DNA of 64,000 bases from Marixanthomonas sp002364245 (lineage in GTDB: Bacteria > Bacteroidota > Bacteroidia > Flavobacteriales > Flavobacteriaceae). The stretch is from the NCBI GenBank assembly GCA_963973455.1, contig CAXAZF010000010.1, positions 1 through 64,000 of the forward strand. The letters run 5' to 3'. The translations under genes were made by a program, and so were the position numbers. The notes beneath the pieces were generated by a model. It had not been told where the DNA came from, ran no database searches, and worked only from the letters and a program-made list of their open reading frames with translations. Shown here piece after piece: positions 43,834-53,667 of the stretch; the stretch's first letter is position 1; each line of letters begins with the position of its first letter.

Positions 43834-46350
43834 ATGAAACTATACTCTCTTGTACTAGCATTACTTTGCAGTACTTTTTTATTGGCACAAAACCGTAACG
43901 CAGAACCCATTACCGTTACCGGAAAAATTATTGAAGAAGGTACTAACATCCCTTTAGAATATGCAACTGTCTCTTTTGAAAACGCACAAGGAAAAGTTGT
44001 TAATGGTGGAATTACAAATACTGAAGGTGTATACTCCATTGATATTCCTCGTGGTCTTTATACCGTTAGATATGAATTTATTTCATATAAAACCAAGGAA
44101 GTTTCAAACCAACGATTAGTAAAAAACACTACCCTTCCCACGGTTTCATTAGCCATAGATTCTGAAAGCTTGGACGAAGTTGTTATCCGTGCTGAAACTA
44201 CTGAAGTACAAGTAAGGCTTGACAAAAAAATATACAATATAGGTAAAGACCTTACTACAAGTGGAGCAACTGTGAGTGACGCCTTAAATAACGTTCCATC
44301 CGTAAATGTTGATGTGGAAGGTGCCATTAGCTTACGAGGTAATGAAAACGTACGTATTTTAATAAACGGAAAACCGTCTGCCATTGCAGGTTTTGGATCA
44401 ACCGAAGCCTTACGGCAACTTCCTGCCGAAGCAATTGAACGTGTGGAAGTGATTACTTCACCTTCTGCTAGATATGATGCCGAAGGTACTGCCGGAATTC
44501 TAAATATTATTTTAAGAAAAGAAAAAACACTAGGACTAAATGGTTCAATTACCACAAATATTGGAATTCCAACCTCAAGCGGCGTTTCTGGAAACATCAA
44601 CTTAAGAACCGATAATTTTAATATCTTCAACACCACAAGCGTTCGGTATCGCGATGCACCGGGAAATGCTTATTTCAACAACCAATATTTCCCTACTACG
44701 TTTACAGACCCTGAAACGGGTGAAGAAATCACTACCGACCCAACATTTGACCGCGTAATTGAAGATAGAAAATACGAACGTGAAAACAAAGGGTTCAACA
44801 CCAATCTGGGAATGGAATATTTTTTAACTGAAAGTTCTTCAATTACCGCTAGTGGATTCCTACGTTTGGGTGACGATGAAGATTTAACCACAAACAATGC
44901 GCGCAAGTTTAGTGATGGTACGCTTCAAGAAACCACAATTCGTGAAGAACTAGAAACTGAAGAAGATGTAAGCTACCAACTTTCCTTAAACTATGTGAAT
45001 GATTTTAATGATGAAGGCCATAAACTTACTGCAGATTTTCAATATGAAAATGATGAAGAAGAAGAGCGTTCTTTTATTACAGAAAGACGCTTATTGCCAT
45101 CTGCTTTCGATTTCCCTTCAGAAGATATTTTAAATAAAGAAACCCAAAAAGAATATTTAATTCAAGCAGATTATGTATTGCCTATTGGTGAAAATGCACA
45201 ATTTGAAGCCGGTTTCCGTGGAAATTTTGAAAATGAAATAACTGATTATACTTTAAACCAAGAAAACGAAAATGGGGTTTTTGTTAGAAATGATACGCTA
45301 TCAAACATTTTTGATTATACCGAAAATGTTAGCGCAGTATATACACAATACGGAAACAAGTTTGGTAAGTTTTCTTTCTTATTAGGATTAAGATTAGAAA
45401 ATACACAACTTAAAGGTGAAATACAGTCCAATCTTGATGAAGATGCCTTTTCTGAAGCATTAGGGGTCGATATTGACACCAACTTCGATAAAAACTATTT
45501 AGGCCTCTTCCCTACTGTTAACTTAATCTATGAATTAGCAGAACGTGAAAATATCACGCTAGGATACAATAGAAGGATTAACCGCCCAAGAGGATGGTTT
45601 ATCAATCCGTTTCCGTCGCGGTCGAGTGTTACTAATGTATTTCAAGGAAATCCGGACTTAGATCCTGCTTATGCTAGCGCTTTCGATTTAGGGTATTTAA
45701 AACGATGGGACAAATTAACGCTTACCTCTTCTATCTATTATCAATATGAAACCGATTCGTTTGAACGGATTCAAGAACAGACCGGACAAGTGATAAACGG
45801 TGTAAATGTGGTACGGACCATCCCTATTAACCTTTCGACCAATGAACGCTATGGGTTTGAAGCTGGTATATTGTATAATCCAGCAAAGTGGTTACGCCTT
45901 AATGGTAGCTTTAACTACTTTACTTTTAAAAGCGATGGTGCTTTTAACGGTGTAGAATACGGAACCGAAAACAATAGTTGGTTTGCCCGTGCAAGTGCCA
46001 AAGTGAGCCTTCCTTGGAAAATAGATTGGCAAACAAATGGTTTTTACCGAGGGCCACGAAACAATGCACAAACCGAATCTGAAGGGATTTTATCCATTAA
46101 TTTAGCCTTTAGTAAAGATATAATGAACGATAACGGAACCATTGGGTTAAACGTTAGTGACTTATTAAACTCTCGTAAAAGAAACTCATTGACCGTTACT
46201 GATTCTTTTATAAGTGAAAGTGAATTTCAATGGAGACAACGTAGCGTAAACTTATCGTTCACGTATAGGTTCAATCAGAAAAAGCAACGCCAGCGTAACA
46301 ATCGTGACCAAGGAGGTAATGGCGATGATGAAGGTGATTTTGAAGGATAA
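43834..46350 (+). CDS. TonB-dependent receptor / outer membrane beta-barrel protein
   Basis: An 838-residue protein with a signal peptide (1-18). A carboxypeptidase regulatory-like domain (about 27-110, VTGKIIEEGTNIPLEYATV) is followed by a plug (about 125-230, NVPSVNVDVEGAISLRGNENVRILINGKPS) and a barrel of the OMP_b-brl_3 type ending SFTYRF. Beyond this last strand are about 25 residues rich in Gln, Arg, Asp and Gly, unusual for barrels that normally end at the aromatic residue. It has a candidate -7 box TATTTTCG at 43802-43809. Substrate unknown. Confidence 0.9.
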   Translation: MKLYSLVLALLCSTFLLAQNRNAEPITVTGKIIEEGTNIPLEYATVSFENAQGKVVNGGITNTEGVYSIDIPRGLYTVRYEFISYKTKEVSNQRLVKNTTLPTVSLAIDSESLDEVVIRAETTEVQVRLDKKIYNIGKDLTTSGATVSDALNNVPSVNVDVEGAISLRGNENVRILINGKPSAIAGFGSTEALRQLPAEAIERVEVITSPSARYDAEGTAGILNIILRKEKTLGLNGSITTNIGIPTSSGVSGNINLRTDNFNIFNTTSVRYRDAPGNAYFNNQYFPTTFTDPETGEEITTDPTFDRVIEDRKYERENKGFNTNLGMEYFLTESSSITASGFLRLGDDEDLTTNNARKFSDGTLQETTIREELETEEDVSYQLSLNYVNDFNDEGHKLTADFQYENDEEEERSFITERRLLPSAFDFPSEDILNKETQKEYLIQADYVLPIGENAQFEAGFRGNFENEITDYTLNQENENGVFVRNDTLSNIFDYTENVSAVYTQYGNKFGKFSFLLGLRLENTQLKGEIQSNLDEDAFSEALGVDIDTNFDKNYLGLFPTVNLIYELAERENITLGYNRRINRPRGWFINPFPSRSSVTNVFQGNPDLDPAYASAFDLGYLKRWDKLTLTSSIYYQYETDSFERIQEQTGQVINGVNVVRTIPINLSTNERYGFEAGILYNPAKWLRLNGSFNYFTFKSDGAFNGVEYGTENNSWFARASAKVSLPWKIDWQTNGFYRGPRNNAQTESEGILSINLAFSKDIMNDNGTIGLNVSDLLNSRKRNSLTVTDSFISESEFQWRQRSVNLSFTYRFNQKKQRQRNNRDQGGNGDDEGDFEG

Positions 46351-46367
46351 TAAATTAACACTCAACA

Positions 46368-46400
46368 CAAAAAAAGGAAGCCAAATGGCTTCCTTTTTTT
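46368..46400. terminator. Bidirectional intrinsic terminator
   Basis: AAAAAGGAAGCC pairs with GGCTTCCTTTTT around a four-base loop (AAAT), with A-run and T-run at the ends. It serves the receptor gene and the convergent 57-residue gene. Confidence 0.9.
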
Positions 46401-46418
46401 ATTTTATTTAAAACGAAA

Positions 46419-46592
46419 TTAAGCTTCGTTTTTCTCGTTCTTTTTTTCTTCACGCTTCAATTTCCAGTTTTCATATAAAGCGCCACCAATCCAATATGGA
46501 AGGATAGCCATTAAAAAAATCATTAACCAAAAGCCTATTGTTAAAATAGTTAGAAATGCTAAAAAGCCTAAATATTGATCAAATTCGAACAT
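46419..46592 (-). CDS. Small 57-residue membrane protein
   Basis: A 57-codon frame, MFEFDQYLGFLAFLTIL to EKKNEKNEA, with one or two membrane helices (about 8-40, including WLMIFLMAILPYWIGGALY) and a charged C-terminus. It has a terminator directly downstream. It falls below common length thresholds. The codon usage is ordinary for the window and the hydrophobic pattern is coherent, so it is probably real; the function is unknown. Confidence 0.65.
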   Translation of the reverse strand: MFEFDQYLGFLAFLTILTIGFWLMIFLMAILPYWIGGALYENWKLKREEKKNEKNEA

Positions 46593-46690
46593 GATAAAGC
46601 GTGTTTTATATAATGGTTCAAAGATAGTAGGTTTTTTTCAAAAACAACAATAAAAAATACGTATTTATTCACACATAATTAACGCCCTAT

Positions 46691-46723
46691 TTTTGAGTAA
46701 AGCCCTTGTTTTAACTACCTTTG
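46691..46723 (+). promoter_or_regulatory. Promoter of fumC
   Basis: TTTTG (46691-46695), 20 bases, TACCTTTG (46716-46723). It fits the Bacteroidota consensus well and lies 34 bases before the start codon. Confidence 0.75.
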
Positions 46724-46757
46724 CGTAGTTTCTTAAAAAATTAAATTTCAACCTATT

Positions 46758-48152
46758 ATGGATTACAGAATAGAAAAAGATACCATGGGCGAGGTAAAAG
46801 TACCTGCCGATAAATTGTGGGGAGCCCAAACAGAACGCTCTCGTAATAACTTTAAAATTGGTAAGCCGGCAACTATGCCACTTGAAATTGTATATGGTTT
46901 TGCATACTTAAAAAAAGCAGCTGCATATACTAATTGCGAACTTGGTGTTCTTTCAGAAGAAAAAAGAGATTTGATTGCTCAAGTTTGTGATGAAATATTA
47001 GCTGGGAAACATGATGATCAATTTCCATTGGTAATCTGGCAAACGGGTAGCGGAACACAAAGCAATATGAATGTGAACGAGGTAATTGCCAATCGTGCAC
47101 ACCAAATAGCAGGGAATAAAATAGGAGAAGGTGATAAAACGTTACAGCCCAATGATGATGTAAACAAATCGCAATCATCTAACGATACCTTCCCTACCGG
47201 AATGCACATCGCTGCCTATAAAAAACTTATAGAAGTAACCATACCGGGTGTGGAACAGTTACATAAAACACTTCAGAAAAAATCTGAAGAATTCAAAGAC
47301 GTAGTAAAAATAGGGCGTACCCATTTAATGGATGCCACTCCCCTAACATTAGGACAGGAGTTTAGCGGGTATGCTTCTCAGTTGGCACATGGTTTAAAAG
47401 CATTGAAAAACACATTGCCACATTTATCTGAACTAGCATTAGGAGGAACTGCAGTTGGCACCGGCCTTAATACACCAGATGGCTACGCAGAAAATGTTGC
47501 GGGTTATATTGCTAAATTTACAGAATTGCCTTTTATTACCGCAAAAAACAAATTTGAAGCATTAGCTGCACACGATGCACTTGTAGAAACACACGGAGCT
47601 TTAAAACAACTAGCGGTTTCCCTTAATAAAATAGCTAACGATATTCGAATGCTTGCCAGTGGTCCTCGTAGCGGTATTGGCGAAATAACAATCCCGGCTA
47701 ACGAACCAGGGTCTTCTATTATGCCAGGTAAAGTAAATCCAACGCAATGTGAAGCATTGACAATGGTTTGCGCACAAGTTATGGGTAACGATGTAGCCGT
47801 AAGTGTTGGTGGTATGCAAGGGCAATATGAGTTGAACGTTTTTAAACCAGTAATGGCAGCAAACCTATTGCACTCTGCCGAATTATTGGGTGATGCATGT
47901 GTTTCTTTTGATGAGCATTGTGCTAAAGGAATTGAAGCCAATATGGAAGTTATTCAAAAACAACTTAATAACTCATTAATGTTGGTTACAGCACTTAATA
48001 CAAAAATTGGGTATTACAAAGCTGCTGAAATAGCGAATACCGCACACCAAAACGGAACCACCTTAAAAGAAGAAGCTGTAAACCTAGGATACCTTACCGC
48101 TGAGGAGTTTGATAAATGGGTAAAACCTGAAGATATGGTTGGAAAAAAATAA
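46758..48152 (+). CDS. fumC: Fumarate hydratase class II
   Basis: A 464-residue iron-independent fumarase that interconverts fumarate and L-malate in the TCA cycle. Family motifs: GSGTQSNMNVNE, HPND-equivalent PNDDVNKSQSSND, GRTHLMDATPL and the signature GSSIMPGKVNPTQ. The length is standard. Monocistronic, with a good promoter and terminator. Confidence 0.97.
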   Translation: MDYRIEKDTMGEVKVPADKLWGAQTERSRNNFKIGKPATMPLEIVYGFAYLKKAAAYTNCELGVLSEEKRDLIAQVCDEILAGKHDDQFPLVIWQTGSGTQSNMNVNEVIANRAHQIAGNKIGEGDKTLQPNDDVNKSQSSNDTFPTGMHIAAYKKLIEVTIPGVEQLHKTLQKKSEEFKDVVKIGRTHLMDATPLTLGQEFSGYASQLAHGLKALKNTLPHLSELALGGTAVGTGLNTPDGYAENVAGYIAKFTELPFITAKNKFEALAAHDALVETHGALKQLAVSLNKIANDIRMLASGPRSGIGEITIPANEPGSSIMPGKVNPTQCEALTMVCAQVMGNDVAVSVGGMQGQYELNVFKPVMAANLLHSAELLGDACVSFDEHCAKGIEANMEVIQKQLNNSLMLVTALNTKIGYYKAAEIANTAHQNGTTLKEEAVNLGYLTAEEFDKWVKPEDMVGKK

Positions 48153-48173
48153 GGCATTAAAACTCCTAAGTTT

Positions 48174-48207
48174 AAAAGAGCTGTTTTACGAACAGCTCTT
48201 TTTTTAT
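48174..48207 (+). terminator. Intrinsic terminator after fumC
   Basis: AAAAGAGCTGTT pairs with AACAGCTCTTTT around a five-base loop, followed by more T. Confidence 0.85.
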
Positions 48208-48297
48208 AGGTTAAAATATCGATTAAATGCAAAAAAATTAGTTTAAATGTATTTTTTACGTATATTTCCCTACCCTAAATATGTAAAACCTACTTTA

Positions 48298-49611
48298 ATG
48301 AGACAGCAATTTACCCCCCTTATATTGTGTCTTTTTTTATCACTGTTGCTTGTAAAGCAAGTTAGCGCAGGAAGCTTAAAAAAGACTGCTTACAGTATGG
48401 AAACACTTGTAAAAACAGGTGATTTACAAGCATTACAGTATCCCGAAAATTTAACGGAACACAGCAAAAAAACTATTGAGACAAGTACTAATTTTAGTAC
48501 AAGTTCTGATGTGTTTTTTAATGATGCTCGACAGTCATTTAAAACTGATAACTCAGTAATTTCAGAATTTTCTTACAATTTTGATAAACCAGCTCTTATC
48601 AATTTAAGCCCTATTTCAGAAAAAATATTGACAAACTCTTTTCAATATTCAGACAACCCAAAAACGTTGTTTTACCAAGGTCTTTTTTATGGCTTTATTT
48701 TAATGCTCCTTTTACTTAATGGCACGTGTTATTTTATCTTTGAGGAAAAACTCTTTCTGTACTTTACTAGTACTCTTGTACTCTTAGCCGCTGTATTATT
48801 TTATAACGATGGCCTATTAAACTTGACTGGTATTCACTTAATGTTAGAATCGTGGTTAGTACAATCCACGTTGCTTTTTGCGGCTATTAGTTTAGCATCG
48901 TTGTTTTCATATAACTATTTAAATGTCAAAGAATTTTATCCAAGGCTTAAAAGCTTGACATTTGTCCTTTTAGGAGTTTCATTTGTGCTTCTTATATCGT
49001 CGTGGGTTTCAAAAAATGAATTACTAGCATCCATCTCAAATACCGTTTTGTATTCGGTAATGATGAGTTACTTTATAGTTGGAATGCTTCTTTTCAGTAA
49101 AAAGAATTATGCCAAATTTTATGTTATTGCCTGCTGTATCCCACTGTTATTGTCAGTAGACTTTTTTGTATTCCAAAGCTTTGGTATTGACTTTCTGTAC
49201 ACAGAAACCATCCATATGAAAATAGCTGTTATACTTGAAGTAATACTCCTAACCTATGGAATAACGTACAGAATGAAGGCCATTAAGGAAGAAATTGAAT
49301 TAAGACAAACAGAGATGCGAATTTTTATTAAAAGAAAAGAAATGATGAACAGAGAAAATATTACAAACCTAATGAAGGATGTATATCTTGAAAACTTAAT
49401 TATGCAATATGATCTTGACGGATTAGAAATTAAGTTGCTTCAATACATTTCGGAAGGTGTTGAAAATCCAAAGATAGCCAGAAAGCTAAAAATGACCGAA
49501 ACAAATGTAGAAGAGCTTACTAATGAGCTGTACGAGAAACTAGAGATTAGAGAACAAATTAAAGAAGACCACAGAATGATAGATAATCAACCAGATTATA
49601 TCTACAATTAA
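48298..49611 (+). CDS. 7TM-DISM-like membrane protein with LuxR-type helix-turn-helix
   Basis: 437 residues from the ATG at 48298; an ATG 17 codons upstream is possible but overlaps a promoter-like TATATTTC. After a signal peptide comes an N-terminal region of about 100 residues, then seven membrane helices (about 135-350) starting YQGLFYGFILMLLLLNG, as in 7TM-DISM sensors. A coiled stretch (IKEEIELRQTEMRIFIKRKE) leads to a C-terminal segment LEIKLLQYISEGVENPKIARKLKMTETNVEELTNELYEKLEI that has the spacing of a LuxR-type DNA-binding domain. It may be a membrane-bound regulator or bind another nucleic acid. Confidence 0.8.
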   Translation: MRQQFTPLILCLFLSLLLVKQVSAGSLKKTAYSMETLVKTGDLQALQYPENLTEHSKKTIETSTNFSTSSDVFFNDARQSFKTDNSVISEFSYNFDKPALINLSPISEKILTNSFQYSDNPKTLFYQGLFYGFILMLLLLNGTCYFIFEEKLFLYFTSTLVLLAAVLFYNDGLLNLTGIHLMLESWLVQSTLLFAAISLASLFSYNYLNVKEFYPRLKSLTFVLLGVSFVLLISSWVSKNELLASISNTVLYSVMMSYFIVGMLLFSKKNYAKFYVIACCIPLLLSVDFFVFQSFGIDFLYTETIHMKIAVILEVILLTYGITYRMKAIKEEIELRQTEMRIFIKRKEMMNRENITNLMKDVYLENLIMQYDLDGLEIKLLQYISEGVENPKIARKLKMTETNVEELTNELYEKLEIREQIKEDHRMIDNQPDYIYN

Positions 49612-49636
49612 TTCCCCAAATTCCAACTAAATTTTG

Positions 49637-49668
49637 AAAAGGATAGGCTTTAAAACCTATCCTTTTTT
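49637..49668. terminator. Shared terminator overlapping the ccsBA stop codon
   Basis: AAAAGGATAGG pairs with CCTATCCTTTT, followed by T. The stop codon of the minus-strand cytochrome assembly gene (49657-49659) lies within the right arm, so the hairpin serves both converging genes. Confidence 0.8.
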
Positions 49669-52600
49669 AGTTTTATAATGCTTCTTATAACTGAAATATG
49701 AAACAGCACTTAGCAATACAAAGAATGCTATTACATAATAAATAAAGCTAGGAGTTACCGGAACATCACCACTGGCGTAGGAATGTAAGCCTGTAAGGTA
49801 GAAATTAACCCCAAAATACGTCATCATAATAGTAGCATACGAGAAAATTGCAAATACATTAAATAACCAGCGCCCTCGTAAACCAGGAACCAAACGTGCG
49901 TGAATTACAAAAGCATAGACCATAATGCTTATCAACGCCCAGGTTTCTTTAGGGTCCCATCCCCAATAACGCCCCCAACTTTCATTGGCCCATTGTCCTC
50001 CTAAGAAGTTTCCAATGGTTAGCATTACTAAACCAACAGTTAAAGCCATTTCAGTAATTACTGTAATTTCTTTAATGTTGATATCCATTTTCTTTTTATT
50101 CTTCTTGTTGGTCAAAATCATAAGCAACAAGGCCGTAGCACCTAATATCATTCCTAACGTAAACGGTCCGTAACTTGCAACAATTACCGCAACGTGTATC
50201 ATTAGCCAATAACTATCTAATACCGGCACTAAAGTAGAAATAGCAGGGTCTAACCAGTTTTGGTGTGCCACCCACAAAATAATGGCTGCTACAAAGGCCG
50301 TAGAAGCAATGGTAAGGTCACTTTTTCTACCAAAGGCCAGTCCAAAGAACACAGTTGCCCAGGCAATGTATATAATCGATTCATACGCATCACTCCAAGG
50401 TGCATGACCACTAATGTACCACCGGGCTATTAAACCAAGTGTCATCAATATAAAGAACGCCCAAATAATATATTTACATGTTTTAATAAGGGTATTAATA
50501 ACCTTTCCCTCCCTGAATATCTGGACGATTATAAAAACAAACATTAATATACCAATCAACGAAAAGTATTTGTAGAGTCTATTAAAAATATCTGCTTTGT
50601 TATACGCTATTTCAGCAGTGATCTTATTATCAGAAGGCATTACTTCGCTTCCGTATTTATGCTGAAATTTATTGATACCGTCCAACACTTGTTCGGCTTG
50701 TGAATAATCACCCGTTTGCCTTGCTTGTTGCAACGTTTTAAAATATACCGGTAATATACTTTGAGTGACAACAGAGTCAGTGCCTTTAAAGTTTGCTTCC
50801 TGAAGTTCTGGATACGAAACCCATTTATTGTTTTCATCATTCGGAAGTGGGAAAATCTTTAATATTCCACCACTTAAAGCACGGTTTAACAAGAAGGTTT
50901 TTTCATAGATTTTAATGAAGTCTTTTTCAAACTGATTCGGGTTTGTTTTACTGGTCGCTTCTTCTATGTAGGGTGCTATTTTACTATTTCCGTTTTCATC
51001 AAATAAATCTATTAAAGAAACTTCACTTGTTTCTTCTGAAACTCCAATCACCCTTTTAATACTATCGTTTCGCCAGTCTAATTTCAGCAAAGGTGTTTCT
51101 AGCCATAGCCGTGGAAATTCTGTCATAGAAAGGAAAACCTGATTAGCATCCAATCCATGATACCCATCGTCTTTACTTATTTTACGTAACAACTGACTCG
51201 CAAAGGTGTGAACAGGCTTCATACGTCCGTTATCCTGTATAACTAATCTTGCAAACTTGGCTGCGTGCTCTTTACTAACCGCATTGGCTTTAATTACAGA
51301 GTCCAACTGCTTTACAGAGGTTTCTTTGTGCATATGAGCAGTTCCTTCAGGTGCTTGTTGTGCAAAGCCTGATACTGAAATGAGCAACATAGCCAACATG
51401 GTCATATTGGCTTTTTTCTTTTTGATTTTATTGAGTGTACGCTCTAATGCTCCAAAGCGCGTGTTTTTATCAAATAAAATAGCCATAAGCCCAAAATAAA
51501 GTAAAAAGTAGCCTATATAAGTAACCCAAGTTCCCCAGAAATCATGGTTTACCGATAAAATGGTTCCGCCTTCGTCGGGATCGAAACCAGATTGGAAAAA
51601 ACGATACCCTTTGTGGTCAAGCACGTGGTTCATATAAATTCTATAGTCCATGGTGCTACCATCTTCTTTGTTTACCGTTACTTTACTTTCAAAAGATTTA
51701 TAGCTTTTTTCGGTACCAGGGTATTTATCAGCAATAAAATCGTTTAACGTAATACTGAATGGCAACTCATAGGTTTTTGCACCATACGTAAGATATACTT
51801 TTAAGCCTCCAACTTCTACCAATTTTGGGTTGGGTGCATTTCCTTTTCCACCTAACAACTCCACTGTTTTGGTTTCGCCATTTGAGGTTACATCTACTAT
51901 TAGCGCATCTTTGTTTGTTTTTTCGTCATTACCCGCTCTAACCACTCCTTGACGACCTTTCGTCATAGGGTCTGGAATTACAAATGACATTCCCGCCATT
52001 TGGTATAAAGAGCGTAACATTAACGGTTGTACACTGTCTTTTGCTACCGCTCCTTGTTTTTGGTCGGCCATACGCATATACGTGCCTTCAAAAGGGGATG
52101 AAATATCATAACTCCCATCTTCATTATACGTAATATTGATAGCTCCATCAGTAGGTTCATTGACTGCAAACAATATATTATGTATAATAGTTACCTCTCC
52201 AAACTCCAACCAGTGGTCGTGGCGATTACCGTCTCCTGCCTCAACAATCTTTAAAAATTGATTACCTTCTTCGGTCTCAATTAGTCCTTCCTTCGCATTT
52301 TTAATAAAGTCTTTATATTCAATGGTTACCGGTTGGTTATTGTAATCGGTTTCAATTGTAAAATCATTATCTAATCGCTCTGATAATCGAAGTTTCTTAG
52401 GTTGTAAATTTCTTCGCTGTGCAACGCCATCGTTGATAGAATCTCCATCGATGAACGTGTTTAAATACGTGTGTTCTGAAAGTAATGTGTTTTCTGTTTC
52501 ACCTTCCCGAATGTGAATCACCCCTTCGTAACCAATATAACGTGTAATAAACGCACCTATAATAATCAAGATAAATGAAAGGTGTAATACCAAAGTAGCC

Positions 52601-52839
52601 CACATTTTTTTTGTGTTCAACTTGTATCGGAACATATTACCAATAAAGTTTATCACAAACACTCCCATAATGGCCTCAAACCACCATGCATTGTAGATTA
52701 GTTCCCGGCTGTAAGGTGTTGGGGACGTTTCAGAAGAGGCATCTAAAAAGGTGCCAATTCCCATGGCAACAGCAAAAACAATAAATAATACGGCGGTAAG
52801 TCTGGTAGAAAAAAGGACTGAAGCTATTCTTTTGATCAT
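49657..52839 (-). CDS. ResB-CcsA fusion, cytochrome c assembly protein
   Basis: A 1060-residue integral membrane protein that joins the two halves of the system II haem delivery and ligation machine. The N-terminal ResB-like part (about 1-460) has helices near 5-25, 57-75 and 90-110 and a large periplasmic domain. A middle soluble segment (about 500-750) is flavobacterial-type. The C-terminal CcsA part (about 770-1055) carries the tryptophan-rich haem motif WGRYWGWDPKETW and conserved His residues. It exports haem and attaches it to CxxCH motifs of periplasmic c-type cytochromes. The gene ends inside a terminator stem. Confidence 0.92.
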   Translation of the reverse strand: MIKRIASVLFSTRLTAVLFIVFAVAMGIGTFLDASSETSPTPYSRELIYNAWWFEAIMGVFVINFIGNMFRYKLNTKKMWATLVLHLSFILIIIGAFITRYIGYEGVIHIREGETENTLLSEHTYLNTFIDGDSINDGVAQRRNLQPKKLRLSERLDNDFTIETDYNNQPVTIEYKDFIKNAKEGLIETEEGNQFLKIVEAGDGNRHDHWLEFGEVTIIHNILFAVNEPTDGAINITYNEDGSYDISSPFEGTYMRMADQKQGAVAKDSVQPLMLRSLYQMAGMSFVIPDPMTKGRQGVVRAGNDEKTNKDALIVDVTSNGETKTVELLGGKGNAPNPKLVEVGGLKVYLTYGAKTYELPFSITLNDFIADKYPGTEKSYKSFESKVTVNKEDGSTMDYRIYMNHVLDHKGYRFFQSGFDPDEGGTILSVNHDFWGTWVTYIGYFLLYFGLMAILFDKNTRFGALERTLNKIKKKKANMTMLAMLLISVSGFAQQAPEGTAHMHKETSVKQLDSVIKANAVSKEHAAKFARLVIQDNGRMKPVHTFASQLLRKISKDDGYHGLDANQVFLSMTEFPRLWLETPLLKLDWRNDSIKRVIGVSEETSEVSLIDLFDENGNSKIAPYIEEATSKTNPNQFEKDFIKIYEKTFLLNRALSGGILKIFPLPNDENNKWVSYPELQEANFKGTDSVVTQSILPVYFKTLQQARQTGDYSQAEQVLDGINKFQHKYGSEVMPSDNKITAEIAYNKADIFNRLYKYFSLIGILMFVFIIVQIFREGKVINTLIKTCKYIIWAFFILMTLGLIARWYISGHAPWSDAYESIIYIAWATVFFGLAFGRKSDLTIASTAFVAAIILWVAHQNWLDPAISTLVPVLDSYWLMIHVAVIVASYGPFTLGMILGATALLLMILTNKKNKKKMDINIKEITVITEMALTVGLVMLTIGNFLGGQWANESWGRYWGWDPKETWALISIMVYAFVIHARLVPGLRGRWLFNVFAIFSYATIMMTYFGVNFYLTGLHSYASGDVPVTPSFIYYVIAFFVLLSAVSYFSYKKHYKTKKG

Positions 52840-52912
52840 TATAGCGAATTTTGGCGCAAAAATAAGTATTTCGAGCCATATTTTCTACTGAAATCTGTTA
52901 ATGAATTTCAGT

Positions 52913-53311
52913 TTATTCTGCCCTTGCGGTTCGGGCTTCAAATATTTTTAGATGAATAAAGGTTCCCATATTTCGAGCTCTGTTTTTTGCCAATTGTGCC
53001 ACTTCGCCAACAAACAGATTATCAACGGTTTGAAACCATAGGTTTAGCCAAACACCAAAATGCATTTCATTGATTGTGCCTTTTTGCTGCTTATCTACCT
53101 CCACGTGTTTCGTTAAAGGGTTTCCTGTATACTTCTTTTTAAAAAATAGATTGCTTTCCCAAAAATCGGTCAATTTTTCCAAATGCTCATCCCAATCGGT
53201 AATCACCGAATTAAATATAGGTCCCAATAATTCATCCGTACGCACAGAATCATAAAAGGTAATTACCAATTTGTTTACGTCTTCTCTATTTTTTATTTCA
53301 GTTTTGGACAT
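52913..53311 (-). CDS. Group III truncated haemoglobin
   Basis: A 132-residue haem protein of the group III (P) 2-on-2 globins. The helix B/E region FYDSVRTDELLGPIF with Tyr20 and the proximal His84 in MHFGVWLNLW are present. Group III members bind O2 or NO and are linked with nitrosative or low-oxygen stress; the exact role here is open. It follows the small membrane protein gene by five bases and so is in the unit divergent from a Crp/Fnr regulator. Confidence 0.92.
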   Translation of the reverse strand: MSKTEIKNREDVNKLVITFYDSVRTDELLGPIFNSVITDWDEHLEKLTDFWESNLFFKKKYTGNPLTKHVEVDKQQKGTINEMHFGVWLNLWFQTVDNLFVGEVAQLAKNRARNMGTFIHLKIFEARTARAE

Positions 53312-53316
53312 ATAAA

Positions 53317-53604
53317 TTATAATAAGTTTATAAAGATAAGTAAGATATTTACAACTAAACTTATTCCCAATATCCTAAAAGAAAGCTTGTAAGGTGCTTG
53401 GGCCAACAAGGCTGCGTTATATCCCATACAAAGCGAAACACAAAGTAGCAATTCAATAAAAGTTAGTATAGAAGTCCCCTGGGCCAAAATGAGCATGGCA
53501 GCAATAGAGCCTATACAGCTCTGAAGAATAATGGTCAACGGAACATACGCATAGTAGTTTTCTTTAAACTCGGCCAACAAACTTTTTTCTGAAATGGTTT
53601 TCAT
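53317..53604 (-). CDS. Small integral membrane protein
   Basis: 95 residues when begun at the second ATG (MKTISEKSLL); an ATG nine codons upstream (53631) lies on the -7 box TAATTTTG (53629-53636) and is unlikely. Three membrane helices are predicted (about 24-45, 50-67, 77-95). No domain recognised. Five bases separate it from the haemoglobin gene. It may be a partner of it, inferred only from the operon. Confidence 0.75.
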   Translation of the reverse strand: MKTISEKSLLAEFKENYYAYVPLTIILQSCIGSIAAMLILAQGTSILTFIELLLCVSLCMGYNAALLAQAPYKLSFRILGISLVVNILLIFINLL

Positions 53605-53628
53605 AACTTTGGGTTTTAAATTCACAGA

Positions 53629-53636
53629 CAAAATTA
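53629..53636 (-). promoter_or_regulatory. -7 element TAATTTTG for the haemoglobin unit
   Basis: The minus-strand reading is TAATTTTG, matching TAnnTTTG. It lies 32 bases from the palindrome at 53668-53685. Confidence 0.55.
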
Positions 53637-53667
53637 CTCCTGCGAACCCCTCTTATTTTATGAGCCA

